Of a stretch of 64,000 nucleotides of DNA, positions 1 to 10,930 are shown in pieces. This stretch comes from Parelaphostrongylus tenuis (taxonomy: Eukaryota; Nematoda; Chromadorea; Rhabditida; Metastrongylidae): positions 62,001-126,000 of the forward strand of contig JAHQIW010000789.1 in NCBI GenBank assembly GCA_019055375.1. Direction: 5' to 3'. The translations under genes and the position numbers were made by a program. The notes beneath the pieces were generated by a model. The model was not told the origin of the DNA. It made no database searches and worked only from the letters and a program-made list of their open reading frames with translations. Every line of letters starts with the position of its first letter. The first letter of the stretch is position 1.

Positions 1-1714
1 GTAACCCAATTAGGTGCTCTTTTACACGGAGGAATAGTGGCCTACCCGTTTCGCCAATGTACTCATCGCCGCATGTCTCGCAAGAGATTAAGTAAATTAT
101 ACCCAATTTCATACAGTCGCCGTCTCTGCCGTTCGGGCAAACTTTGCAGTCAGTGATTTCGCAGAAGCGGTCATACAGTCGGTTGCGGACCAACTGACGC
201 TTTAGTGTTTTTGGGGCTATTTCAACTATTGCTACCGAATCATCTAAACCTGCTCTTTTTAGGCAGCGTTTAATAGCTGTACTTATTTCGTTAGAGATAA
301 AAGGCAGGAGGAAAGGAACCTTATTTTTGCTAGACGTATCGTTTGGAAGCATGGAATTTCCTCTAAATCTAACCTGAGAAGCTCCTACCGTATTGCAGCA
401 ATTAGAGATGGCTATTTTTCGCGCCAATCTCAAGGATTCTACCTTGTGTTCTTTTCCTGTGCAAACATTTGACGCTGTTCGGAACATATTCTTAAGAAGT
501 ATGCGTTTCATGTGCGAAGGATGGGCTGATAGGTAATGTACCAAAATGTTTTTGTTGCTAGGTTTACGGTACCATTTTGTATTGTAGGAGTTTTTCGACA
601 GGTTGACCTGAACGTTCAAAAAAGGAAGCCAATTTGTTTTTGGTTTCTCACGGATGAATTTTTTATACTCTGACTGACTGTTCAGCATTTCAAAGCATTT
701 TTTCATCTCCTCTTGGGTTGAGCAGACGACAAAGCAGTCATCTATGTATCTACAGTAGAGTAACGGCCGGAGATCGATTATTGGCTCTCAGCTTTAGACA
801 TAAAGGCTATAGCAAACGTTGACGCTAGTCGTTGTCCCATTGCCAGCCCTCTAATTTGAGCAAAATAGTTCCCACCAACTAAAGATTGAACAGTTTAGGC
901 ACTCTTTTAAGAGGGCCATAACTTGCCCAATGGAGAAGCCATACATGTATGTCGTCCTTTCGTCCTCTGTTAAAAGCTCGTATATGGCTTGCATTGCGGA
1001 TTCATTCGACACGTTTGTATAAAGGGCGATTACGTCGAAAGATTCCATCACGTACGCGTTGTTGGGGGACGCGTTACGTTAATGGTCTAGGAACATTTGG
1101 GTGTTCGTGAGATGGGTTGGAATGTGCTTTAGTAATTGGGCTAGTATTAGCTTTGAAAACCACATTATCCTCTCCGTTTGTCCGCCTGCGCAGCTGATGA
1201 TGGGTCTAACTTTGAAATTTGATGGATTAGTAGACAAAAGATCATCAATGCATACCAACTTATGAGTTTTAATAAGTAAGTATAAGACGGGACATGATGG
1301 TGGACTAAGTTTTAGTCGAGAGATAACGGAAGGCTTTAAACCAACCGAGCTCGATATTTTTACCCATTGTTGTTTAATTTTCGATACTGTTTTTGGAATT
1401 CCTTACTAGTTGATGGGCGATAGAGTGTGGTGTCTTCAAGGTGATTTTTGTTATCGCAATATCTAACTGAGTGGGAATTACTACAGACTCTCCCCCCTTG
1501 TCACTAACTGATAATCTAATTGCTCTCGAATTTACTAGTCCCCGTATTTGTCGTATGCCGCTTTTCTGCGCTGATGTTAAGTTGGAACTCAACCTTTTCC
1601 GCGATAGTGGTTAAGGATTCTGAGAGTTTCGTTTGCGTTTGAAAATATGTGTAATTGATATCTACCTTATTATTGGGATCTTGCTGTCTAAAGAACGCTC
1701 GAGTCTGGCGAAAG
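1..1714 (-). pseudogene. Penelope-like element: broken reverse transcriptase plus GIY-YIG endonuclease
   Basis: Read on the minus strand, this stretch encodes the polyprotein of a Penelope-like retroelement, whose reverse transcriptase and GIY-YIG endonuclease carry out target-primed retrotransposition. An N-terminal part lies near 1,370-1,700 and shares a motif like GESVVIPTQLDI with the element at 28.7 kb. Next come VRPIISC.GG (about 1,190-1,210), a FDVIALYTNV motif (about 1,010-1,045), GLAMGQRLA (about 830-855), the catalytic YIDD at 737-748, a KWYRKP motif near 560-580, and a GIY-YIG domain with GIIYLIS (82-105) and YIGETGRP (42-62). The frame is broken by several shifts and stops, for example just upstream of FDVIALYTNV and on both sides of GLAMGQRLA, so no intact protein is possible. 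The window starts inside the endonuclease domain, so the 3' end lies outside. I am sure of the family; activity is excluded by the breaks. Confidence 0.9.
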
Positions 1715-2038
1715 TAAGGTTCCTTTCCTCCTGCCTTTTATTTCTAACGAAATACGTACAGCTATTGAACGCTGCCTAAAAAGAGCAGGTCTGGATGATT
1801 CGGTAGCAATAGTTGAAATGTCCCCAAAAACACTAAAGCGTCAATTAGTCCACAACCGATTGTATGACTGCCTCTGCGAAACCAATGACTGCAAAGTTTG
1901 TCCGAACTGCAGAGACGACGACTGTATGAGATCGGGTATAATTTACCTAATCTCTTGCGAGGCATGTGGCGATGAGTACATTGGGGAAACGGGTAGGCCA
2001 CTATTCCTCCGTGCAAAAGAGCACCTACTTGGGTTACG
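1..2038. repeat. Inverted repeat arms flanking the Penelope-like reverse transcriptase
   Basis: Bases 1-324 and 1,715-2,038 are inverted, slightly diverged copies of the same endonuclease-coding DNA. The inner ends match around the string AAGGTTCCTTTCCTCC, and its complement lies near 305-323. The reverse transcriptase remnant lies between the arms. Penelope-like elements are known to have partial terminal repeats in direct or inverted order, so this may be the element's own terminal structure or the meeting of two insertions. Confidence 0.85.
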
Positions 2039-2295
2039 CAACTGTGATCCAAAAACTCCACTAAGCACGCATAGGGACAAAAAAACATGCAGGAGTAATG
2101 TTCGGCGTCAAATTCACGATCCTGGCCCAGGAATCAAGAACATCTGCGGGTAAAACATTGGAAGCCTTTGGATACATACCAAAGGCCCGAAAATGAACCG
2201 AAAAGAGGAGTGCCTCATAATCACTCGTGACCTCGAACCATATCTCAGGCTGATTTTTCCGGCCCGAGTTAGGCACAGCCCACTGATGCACTGAC
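1715..2295 (+). pseudogene. Inverted second copy of the Penelope GIY-YIG endonuclease region
   Basis: The plus strand encodes a second copy of the endonuclease end of a Penelope-like element. A 111-residue open stretch (1,818-2,153) contains LKRQLVHNRLYD, a cysteine cluster (C..C.VCPNC..DDC), GIIYLISC and YIGETGRPL, then the basic helix that follows in GIY-YIG enzymes. Past 2,155 the homology goes on through a KTLEAF-like motif and NRKEECLIITRDLEPYLRL, but frameshifts separate these pieces. No reverse transcriptase precedes it in this orientation; at 1,714 it abuts the start of the minus-strand copy. It is a transposon fragment, not a host nuclease. Confidence 0.85.
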
Positions 2296-3454
2296 CTTAA
2301 GCGGCTGGTCTTCAATTAATAATTGATAATTGGAGAGAGCAGTTCCTTCTGCTGCCACTACTTTCAAGTCGATCCATAACCTACCGAGTGCTTGCAGTCT
2401 TCTGTGATCCTCATTTTTTTTTATTAACACGGAAACCGATAGATAACTCATCTGCAGATGAAGGCCTTTTCAGAGCGTCTTCTTCGCAGTTAGACCATGA
2501 ATTGTTTACTAACCTCGAGATTCCAAGTTGTGACCAATACAGAGATGATAACGTTAACAAAACATGTACATCTGATTTAGGCTTTTTCTCCATCCATAAT
2601 ATAGCCTCTACAGCTGGGCATAAAGAATTGAATGGAATCAGCTTTCTGAATTAAATGATTGCTGGAAAGTTGTCCGAATTTGTAACAAGTGTTCTTTCTG
2701 ATTGAAAGGGAATAAATGAAAAACTGGTCGCATTCGCTGGAGAGGAACCTTTCATAGGGATCTCAGTAATCATTCGAGAATCGAGGCTTGCGGCTACAGA
2801 TCTACGTCGCCGGCTTTTCATAACACCTTTCTATCTTACGGCGGTGTAGCATTTGAAATAAAATCATGTTTCATACAACCATATGTTTTTCTCTCGTGTA
2901 TCGCTTATATTTCGCTGGGCAAAGCTCTTTCTCTGGAGTGCTAGTACTCAAACTACAGCACAGGCTTTAAAGAGCCCAAAAATGTGTTTGCTTTTCAAAA
3001 AACTCTATTAATCTTTGATCTCTTTTGACCTTTTGATTTGTGCTTTAAACCTCACCGGACAGAGCTCTTTCTTTATTCTATCACCAATCATCTGAAAACT
3101 CAATGGAGTGGAAGTTCACAATATTTCTTAGTTGTATCACAGCCGTAAAGCAATTTCACAGCAGTCTCCCAATATTGTTCGAAGTTCACCTAGTTCACTC
3201 TTAGTTTGATCAGTAACAGTAGGCTGTGCACAGTTGCAGAAGAGGGGTCCAAAATCTATGCGTCTATCCGAGTATTGTTCCTGTTTTCTCAATGAGCCCA
3301 AATATTGAGCGATGCTGCTGAACGCCATTAGTGTTCACTCACCACATCTTTTCAAGGAGATTGTGGAACGGAAAGTGAATCATTCTGCGTAAGCGATTAA
3401 ATAAAAAATTTCAACAAAATTATGTGTAACTAGAGGTTGTTGTTTCGCATACAT
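2296..3454. other. Non-coding stretch with one dispersed-repeat copy
   Basis: No gene is recognisable. About 2,715-2,990 is a plus-strand copy of a dispersed family that also occurs near 35.24-35.42, 40.74-40.93, 40.96-41.23 and 41.61-41.80 kb. Its landmarks are a stretch like CTTTCATAGG..TCAGTAATCATTC and a later GAGTGCTAGTACTC. It has no coding capacity that I can see and its class is unknown. Confidence 0.5.
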
Positions 3455-3728
3455 ACCATCTGTATCACCTATCGTCCCGCTGATCGTCGAGTGACTCGAG
3501 CGGGTACCAGCAACACTTCCATTTTTCCCTATCGCGTGCAAGAGTAGCCCAGTGGGTCCTCCTTGCTCTAGGGAATCGCTGAGCATCATATTTTTCTTCT
3601 ATATCCTTCGTGAAGAAATCGGACCAACGGGTCGGTGGTTCCTTGTAGAGCGCTTGATGTCCCGAGAAATCCACTCAGTAACTGCTCTCGTCCATCGGTT
3701 GTCGTTGAAACGCATCACGTCCGGCCCC
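3455..3728 (-). pseudogene. RTE-type LINE, C-terminal reverse transcriptase tail
   Basis: The minus strand encodes the far C-terminal tail typical of nematode RTE-type non-LTR retroelements. Landmarks are VMRFNDNRWTRAV, then after a frameshift a TRWSDFF motif, RTHWATLARDREKWK and a final acidic/basic DDQR tail. The same segment occurs in the opposite orientation at 46.02-46.30 kb, with matching DNA. Only the last 90 or so codons of the element are present, so this is a 5'-truncated insertion. It is split into at least two frames. The family call rests on the tail motifs alone. Confidence 0.75.
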
Positions 3729-3737
3729 ACTTTATTT

Positions 3738-3792
3738 TCAATGTACATATATGTGTATATATACATATATTTGTGCATATATTCTTGTTCTC
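3738..3792. repeat. Low-complexity TA/TG tract
   Basis: A short run of alternating TATA, TGTA and CATA steps lies directly upstream of the LINE tail. It is simple-sequence DNA with no other visible role. Confidence 0.7.
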
Positions 3793-4734
3793 GCTCTCTT
3801 GTTCTTCCTTTTATCTGCTTTCTGAGGCTAAAGTGCAGAATATCACAGAAGTGAATAACTCATTTGAGATTGTCTTTTGCTGAATCCACAATTCAGCGAC
3901 GATAGCAATTGCCGCCGAGAAGTGTGATCCAAACGAACCCGCTGATATAATTCGAAGAACTCTGTTCACTACACTTTGCCACATATCCCTCGACCATGTA
4001 GTCATGTTGAGGTGTGAGGTCTAAGCAGATCACTCTTGCTTTCAAAGTAAAATTGCACAAAAAGACAGCAAAACAGTTGAAACCGTAAAAGTTCCTGGAA
4101 TTGACAAGTGCTGTGGATGAATGGGCATGTACTTCTCGTCTGTGGCTGGCGTGCACATCACTTGTGCCGTTGCTGGTGAACACGTCGGCGTCACTGTGTT
4201 GCCGACTATCACGCAGATCGTCATCTCATTCATATTTCGCATAACTGCAACAAATAATTAAATTAACCATTGGCTTTCACTGAGCAATCAGTAAGAAGGA
4301 ACATTGCAGTTTCTGTCATTGTTTTTGCACCATCCTAAAATTCTTCCACGATAAGAAAGCTTATGTGAAAATAATATTGCATTAGAATGTGGAGTCCTTC
4401 TAGAAATAGTTTCTTGAAGTAGTATGTACTTGATCAAAAGCAAAAACATGCTTTCAGATGAATAAAGTTGAAATGGTCATAAGAAAACATCGGCATTTTT
4501 TGTTCAAGGTAGACACTCGTTTTTTGATTTTGAGCACCAAATTTTTTCTGTGACCTACCAGGCTATTGATCGACTTAACTTCATCCAGCTTTGGACGGAC
4601 ACCACAATTTCAGCTGCATAAATCTTGTTCTGACATTTCACATAGTCTTAATGATTCAAAGAAATGCTCTTGAATTGTCCTGACACCATATTTTGGGCCT
4701 ACTATAGGGTCTGTTACGGCAGCTCTATTGTTAG

Positions 4735-4780
4735 ACATACGTTTCGGCTTGTGCTGACAAGCTTCATTAGTAAAACGTGC
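4735..4780 (-). ncRNA. Hammerhead-like motif (degenerate)
   Basis: On the minus strand a CTAATGA (canonical CTGANGA with one change) is followed by a five-base-pair hairpin GCTTG/CAAGC, then CCGAAACGTA. This is the hammerhead order of core, stem II and GAAA. Stem I pairs only at its first two positions, so activity is unlikely. It resembles the hammerheads carried by Penelope-like elements and is best read as a decayed transposon end. Confidence 0.35.
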
Positions 4781-5059
4781 CTTTGAGTTCAGCCAATCCC
4801 ATACATATAAGGGGATCAAGGACGAACATTTTATACTGCACGTATGGTGGTAAGATCATCTGACGCTGCAGTGATAAAAAATTATTGCTGTCAAGTGATA
4901 GGATTGGCTTGAAATATGCTGTCAAAAAGTATTAAAATTTTGGCGAGGTTTTGAAAAACAGTGAAATATAAAGGTATTAACCAACTAGTCAGATATGAGC
5001 GATCTCTGTTGATCACTGCAATGTCAAGTAATCTTATCAACTGGCATGAAGCGATTTCT

Positions 5060-5260
5060 CACCGCTGTAGTGTTGGGTGGCCTTGTCACCTTGAGCGCAG
5101 TCAAACATGTTCGGCGTCAATGCACTTATATGTAGGGGTTTGGCTGGACCCAAAGTCACGTACTGCTGATGGAGTTTGATAGAGTAAGCCGAAACATGCG
5201 CCTGCACTACTGGCGCCATAATAAACCTCATGAAAGGCTTAACATATGCTGTCCAGATGC
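5060..5260 (+). repeat. Dispersed repeat copy of the hammerhead-like family, strongly diverged
   Basis: The segment shares scattered landmarks with repeats near 23.55-23.99, 39.38-39.47, 43.98-44.11 and 50.77-51.19 kb, including a block ending in CTCATGAAAGG and a GCCGAAACATG string near 5,190. It is too diverged to define its ends or to show a ribozyme fold. Confidence 0.4.
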
Positions 5261-5621
5261 ACTAGATTCTAAACGAAATATTGAAGAAGAGTCGAATTTA
5301 TGAACTCCTGAAATTGATTTGTCAACATTTTTTGAGCCTTTCATAAAGCCTGGTATTGCATTCATGCAGTACCACATAACATGTATCACCATGTACAGGC
5401 TCAACGGTGCCTATCGTTCAGTTAATCCTTAGCAGGAGATGTACCCCTTCTTGTAGAGTATATAAAGCCTATTTTTGAATCACCGCATGCCGAGTGATCA
5501 GTTCAGCCGACACTGCGGGAACCATAACCAACAGTCGAGCGTTAATAATTGGTAGAATGAATTATACCTTTATCTTCGATTGCTTGCATAGACCTTGCTC
5601 AGAACAATAACAATTTGACAT

Positions 5622-6280
5622 ACCGTCCTATTACGACGGCGCCAATTGAGGCCTTCGGCTAAAGCGTATTTCTCTCTTTTGGAAAACGCTTCTGTAGCTT
5701 TTGATAGCTCAGATCAAGTGAATTTCTATGGCATGTTTAATTTCTCAAATAGCTGATTTTTGGCTCCGTGCCAGTCAAAATAAAATTTTGTTTCTCATTC
5801 AAAGATTTCGTATTGAATGAAAGTTTTTGTAGTGAACTTTTATCGTTAGATAGAGAAAATCTTTCTAAGTATAATGGTGGTTTTGGCTTTCGGAAAGGAC
5901 CTCTTCGAGCTTTGTAACGACCGAAAGAATATTGGGTTTCACACTCAGACTTCTTAAACTTAGTCGTCTTGTCCGAATTACAGAGCTCTCAGGAGTTCTT
6001 TCTAAAGAGCAAACACATTTTCTTGATCAAAAAGATTTGCTCTATTTGATGATTAAAATATTGTCATCAAAAACTTTTATCGGGAGACAAGTCTTGAAAT
6101 GTGAAAGAAAATCTTATTTTGACTGCTATGGCGTTAAAAACAAGCAATATGAGCAGTAAGATATACCTATAAAATACAGGTGATTTGAGCTATCAGATAA
6201 TCATACAGTCGTCAGATAGCAGCAAAGAATACGCTTCTACCGAAGGCCTCAAGTGAAGCCGCCATAATAGAACGGTACCC
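5622..6280. mobile_element. Foldback/MITE-like element with about 50-bp terminal inverted repeats
   Basis: The left end (5,622-5,675) begins TACCGTCCTATTACGACGG and the right end (6,225-6,280) is its imperfect inverse, ending in CATAATAGAACGGTA. Both arms include the palindrome-like AGGCCTTCGG / CCGAAGGCCT. No transposase is encoded. Inside, near 5,880-5,945, lies a single arm similar to the foldback element at 13,455-13,632 (CATTGGGTTTTACACTC versus TATTGGGTTTCACACTC). This is a non-autonomous DNA element, probably with a nested remnant. Confidence 0.65.
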
Positions 6281-6639
6281 AATCTGGTAATCCTCAACAT
6301 TTTTTGTCGAATGTTGGGTAATTGATCACTCGACATATCGTACTTCGAAATCCGGCCTCAATTCCTTACAAGTAGGGAGCATATCCCTGCAAGGGATTGG
6401 CTAAACTGAAAGGTACCACAATGATGAGCCTATGTAATGATGACACACGTGCCCAACACTGTATAAGTACCATATCAGACCTCATAAAAGCTCAAAAATT
6501 CTAATTGCCATTTCAGATTGTTATTGTTTTGAGCAAAATCTGAATTAGAAGTTGAAAGTGGAGGCTCTCGAAATCATGAGAAGAATTTGAATTCAAAATC
6601 CTTCTTGATAAGATGGAGCTATGTCCAGTTAAACTCTTT

Positions 6640-6862
6640 GAGAATGCTCTTAACCGTCTTTTCGAGGCTTTGTTACAATTTCAGTAGTGGTAGCAGTTTA
6701 GCGAACATGTGTTTCGGCGGTTTCGCCACCATCAGTGCCGTTTCTCTCTGTCCCTAACATAGAGGTAGAGCTGGGAATAATGGTATGCTACCGATACTGT
6801 TGCCACGGTTGAAAAATTTCTAAGGAACCTCGAAAAGACGACTACATGCATTCTCAAAGACG
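6640..6862. mobile_element. Foldback element with a hammerhead-like arm
   Basis: Arms of about 60 bp at 6,640-6,700 and 6,798-6,862 are inverted copies, with CGTCTTTTCGAGG matching CCTCGAAAAGACG and then GCATTCTCAAAG. Between them on the minus strand, 6,705-6,735 reads CTGATGG, then the perfect hairpin GGCG-AAAC-CGCC, then GAAACACATGT. This keeps the hammerhead core except for a G in place of the last A, plus one inserted T. Stem I is weak. It is probably a decayed ribozyme-bearing element. Confidence 0.45.
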
Positions 6863-8154
6863 GCACATGAATGATCTCATCGAGGCTTTTGAGAAACAGC
6901 CAATTAAAGAAGTGATCTCTAGCTAATTTTCAAGAAGATGATTTAATGCAACATCAGGACAATAGGAGTTTTTGAATCACGCAACTATCCAAGCGGACTT
7001 TGAAGTTGAAACTCACAAGGCATTATTGGGTCTTTATGGCTACTGGACAATTCAGTGGAGCACAGAGAATGTTGATACCAGCTGATCCAGAATGGTTGTG
7101 ATTATAGCATCAGGGAGACTAGCGGCACGTCCTTGTTCAAAAATGTCAAACACCTATAGAACGAAACTTTGGCTAGCCGATAAAGTCTTTTTTCAAGGTT
7201 TCAAATAGTTCTTGTAGAGATATCTAAGTACTTTTATTTCCACAGTGACGGCCAGCAACTCAGAACGGAACTTGTGTTCAACTGATAATCGCGTCAGTAG
7301 AACAGCGCTTTTCGGATCAGCTAATCTCTTGCAAGGGATGTACCCGCTACTGATGCTTTTTTTGCTTGAAAATCTAGTCTCCAGAAATTGTGAATACATC
7401 CCTTGTAAAACTAGGACGCTTTACGAATGCTTCTGCTAAATTTGGCTTTGAGTAGCAACCGAGAACCTGTGCCTGCACTGTTGGTGAAGCAGAGTACGCC
7501 ATTGTCACTGGCAAGGTGAAGCCGTTAACATTGATCCTCCATGTTCTCATACTATCTGAATTTTGCGGATTTCTAGCTGACAGTTGATTCCAATTGTATT
7601 TGATAAAATTTTTGCTTGACATATAGAACTTGAGAGCAAGGAACTCTGTCAAACACCAAAATGAATAATTATTGAATACCAAAATAAGCAGTAATAATCA
7701 CAATATTCAAGAGAACAAAGAGGTCAACCTCACCCATCGGCAAATATTCTACTAAAACTGATTTGGAAATAGCTCAAAAAGGCTCATCTGCTTTATTAAC
7801 TTCACAGGAAAGAAAGGATAGTTGTAGTAAGAGCGAATCCAGAACGAGTCGCGAGCTACTAGCAGTCGCTATTATTGAGTTTATAAGAAATTTAGATCAT
7901 TAAGCACTGATGAGTAAAACCAGAAACTTTTCTGTGGAAAGGTTGTCTTTAGACTGCGCTTTTAGCCGCATCAAAGTGTTAGATAGCTCCACCTTACCTA
8001 GAAGTCTCAAGTATGTGTTTGAAATTGCAAATGTCTAGATTACAAAAGAAATTTCCTATGCAACACGTGGTCCTTCAGGAAGTGTTTCACATCCAAACAC
8101 TGCGGTTATAGCTAGCAAGAAAATCATCAACGGGAACGGTAGAATTTTCGCTAT

Positions 8155-10930
8155 GTTCTCCAGACTGATTCTTAATGAATTTTTTCCTAAACGATTCAGA
8201 AAGCAGCACCCATTGACAACACAGTTAAGGAAACGGCGATTTTGCTCTCTCAAATTATGTGAAGATCAGTTAATCAGATAAAATGCACGTCCGATTATGA
8301 ATGATTGCAAGAAGAATGTAAGTAGTTGCTTAAGAGCAAACTTTACAAGTGTAATAATGTCACAGATGCAACAGACCATCTCTGTCTTGTTGTGTGCGCC
8401 ATAAAATTCCGTTTTCTCACATGCAAAATCTAAAGCGTTGTCGTTACACAATGCCTTCTCGGCATCAAAGTTATATACTATGTAAGTATTGGGATTTCAA
8501 TCTGCTGCTTTTGACAAATACTTAACTGTAAGAGTCGCACTCATAAAATTTATCCAATTTTTGTTGCCGAAGGCAGGACAGACATCTCTGAGTAATTTCG
8601 GAGTAATCAGACATCGCACCAAAGCTTTTCCTCAGAAAACAATTGCGTTATAAGCGGCCAGCAGCCTTAGCTGAAAGTTTATTGAAATGGGCATGAGGGA
8701 CATGCCTTGAGAAGGAGCTAGGAAAGGCACTCATTTGCTTCTCCGTTCACCCCTTCTTGGACGTTCCAAATTTCTAAATACAGATGATAAACACAGATAA
8801 ATAATACATAGCATCGCCTAAGTCTAGCCCTTAACCTTCTGTATACAGAAAAGGTAAAATTTGTTATATGGCAGTTTCGTACAACGAAGTGATGAGTCTA
8901 TTCTCATCAAAAAATTTATATGAGACGGACAGCTCAGATGATCCCGGCTTATGAGATCATACTCCGAGTTTACTAAGCTCCAGATCAGTCCGAAGATTGT
9001 TATCAGATCTAGAAAGGATGGGCCACATTTTCTCAATTTGAAATGTCTCAGTACGCCTATCCTCAAAAACTTGTATCGAATTGGCTCGATCATTTTCCAA
9101 AGACATTGTTGGAGAGCACTCAGTATCGGGTGATGCATAATATTATACAGAAAGATAAACAGAGTACTAGATTTTTTCAGGAATTGTCATTGCCTAAATT
9201 AAATTTTTTTTACACTTATTTGTTCAAACTTGTTTGAACTTACAGCGCAGCTTTGATAGGGTTTTTTAAGAAAAATTTCGGAAAATGTCGTTTCAAATGT
9301 TCTCACTTCGTAGCTATTTGAGCTAGGTAACAGCGATTAAACAGAACCATTAGTGGTTTAGATCTTGTTTATGATACGAAACATTCAACATTTCTGATCA
9401 CTTTCTGCCAAAAATGTCCGAAGACAGTTCAAAAATAACTTTTAAGAAAGGTTATGAGAACATTTCTTGATAAACATTTGCGCAACTACGCGCGCTGTCC
9501 TGCTGATTGTTCAAGTTGTTGAAACTTTCAATTGATTTCATAGTGAGAACTCTCTCACTCCAACTTTTTACAATGATTTGCTCGCGTATGACAAAACAAA
9601 ACATAATAGGTTTTTTGGATTATCAACCCCTTAATATTTCTTGTGGACCTGAATAAAGGTGAATAAGCGCATAGCTTTAGTTGAAATTGCTAACGGCGAA
9701 AAGTTTTGCAGCAGCAGTCACCATGCATTTTCCATACACCTTTTGTATATACTATTATCAGAAGATAAACGCTTTTGGAGAAAACTTTACCGTATTTTAT
9801 CTCTTCGTACATTGAAGTAGTTTCATACAATGTATTCCTAGGTTACTACAGAGCTATTAGTTGGAAAAGTTGTCGCAGTCCCATTAGTCAAGGAGACGTA
9901 AAAAAGATTTAAATTAACAAACCTTTGGAGATTTACCATCACTCTCGCAAAGAAAGGAAGCATTGACCTATAAAGCTGTGTTTGAAAGATTCATACTCTC
10001 ATGAAGACATCTTCAGCTACATTGCCATGACAGTAGTCTTCCGATGTCCTTGTGCCATATCGAAATACGATTATTTCCATAATGAAAATCTACAACTTTA
10101 CTGAGTGTGGACTTGCGACATAAAAGCATTATCGGAAACGTGCGAGGTCTCTTTGTTTGAAATACTGAGGGTATGATTCAGAAGCATGATTCCTGGAATC
10201 TGCAGACAGGTATTTACAAGAATATTTTTGAATTCCCTAGATATTTCTCAAATGCAGGTACGTAAAGTAGGAGGACATTTATTGATGACAAACATTTTTT
10301 TCTTTATCAATGGCGCCGCCAGATTTTCTTCTTATTTTTTAGAACTAGCAAGATGAAGCTAGAAAGTAAGACTTGATGATAGTGAAAACAATGACAATGA
10401 TGGATCGAAATTGAGGGCAATTCATAATTATTCTTCCACGAGGATGTACGCACTAACGTAATGTTATTACAGGGTGGTTAACTGCTGAACATATATGTGT
10501 AAATGAGTATGCTCTTTGGGAGGTAACAGAGAGCTTCCATATTTCTGAGCAAGGCAACAATACCGCCTTTTTTCAAGTGTTAGCAAGCAACACAAATCAT
10601 GATTTTTGGGAAAAGTAGCAACTGATTTATGCTAGCAGGAGCTCTTAACCTAATTTTTTCTCTTCGCAGTATTAACAATTTCGAGGAATTTCAACAAAAT
10701 CAATTGGCGATTAGAAGTAGATTGAATGGCGTTTGACGGTCACAAAGGGGATTGTTAGTGTCCTACTTTTCTTGAATAAAACTTGGAAGTTTAGGCGTCT
10801 TTCACCTTCTTTAGAGTGTGGAAGCGTCACGGTGATCTAACATAGTCAGCTAAATAATATAGAACCTTAACACAAGAGGAAAACCTTCAGCGTTAGTTGC
10901 TGGAAAGTCTTGCTTAGTGTTGTTTAGATA
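8155..10930. repeat. Duplicated block upstream of copy A
   Basis: This DNA is collinear with the blocks upstream of copy B (33.09-36.54 kb) and copy C (56.09-60 kb), and in part with 15.33-16.1 and 48.3-50.1 kb. Shared landmarks in order are CAGATGCAACAGACCATC (8,365), AAATTTGTTATA.GGCAGT (8,860), AGTGAGAACTCTCTCACTCCAACTTTTTACA (9,541; shorter matches elsewhere), ACGCTTTTGGAGAA (9,769) and CAC.TTCTTTAGAGTGT (10,804). No coding sequence is recognisable. It looks like flanking DNA copied together with the gene. Confidence 0.65.

Larger units (their letters stand above)
3890..8154 (-). pseudogene. Small secreted-protein family, copy A (decayed)
   Basis: Five exons can be placed by alignment with copies B and C. 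Exon 1, about 8,066-8,154, encodes a signal peptide (MIFLLAITAVFGCETLPEG). Exon 2, 7,398-7,572, carries NVNGFTLPVTMAYS. Exon 3, 7,017-7,153, carries VFDIFEQGRAASLPDA. Exon 4, 4,084-4,244, carries CVIVGNTVTPTC and a second cysteine pair. Exon 5, about 3,890-4,020, carries MTTWSRDMWQSVVNRV. The product would be a secreted protein of roughly 190 residues with cysteines mainly in exon 4; its function is unknown to me. Damage: the expected start is ATA instead of ATG at 8,154; exon 3 lacks one base and meets TGA at 7,052-7,054; and the normal stop in exon 5 is lost, extending the frame to 3,811. Exons 4 and 5 are clean with good AG acceptors, so decay is recent or partial. The 2.8-kb intron 3 holds several repeats. 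Confidence 0.7.

Noticed and set aside
1818..2153. A host GIY-YIG nuclease gene
   Set aside because: It is an inverted duplicate of the Penelope-like endonuclease at 1-324 and continues into shifted frames, so it is transposon DNA.
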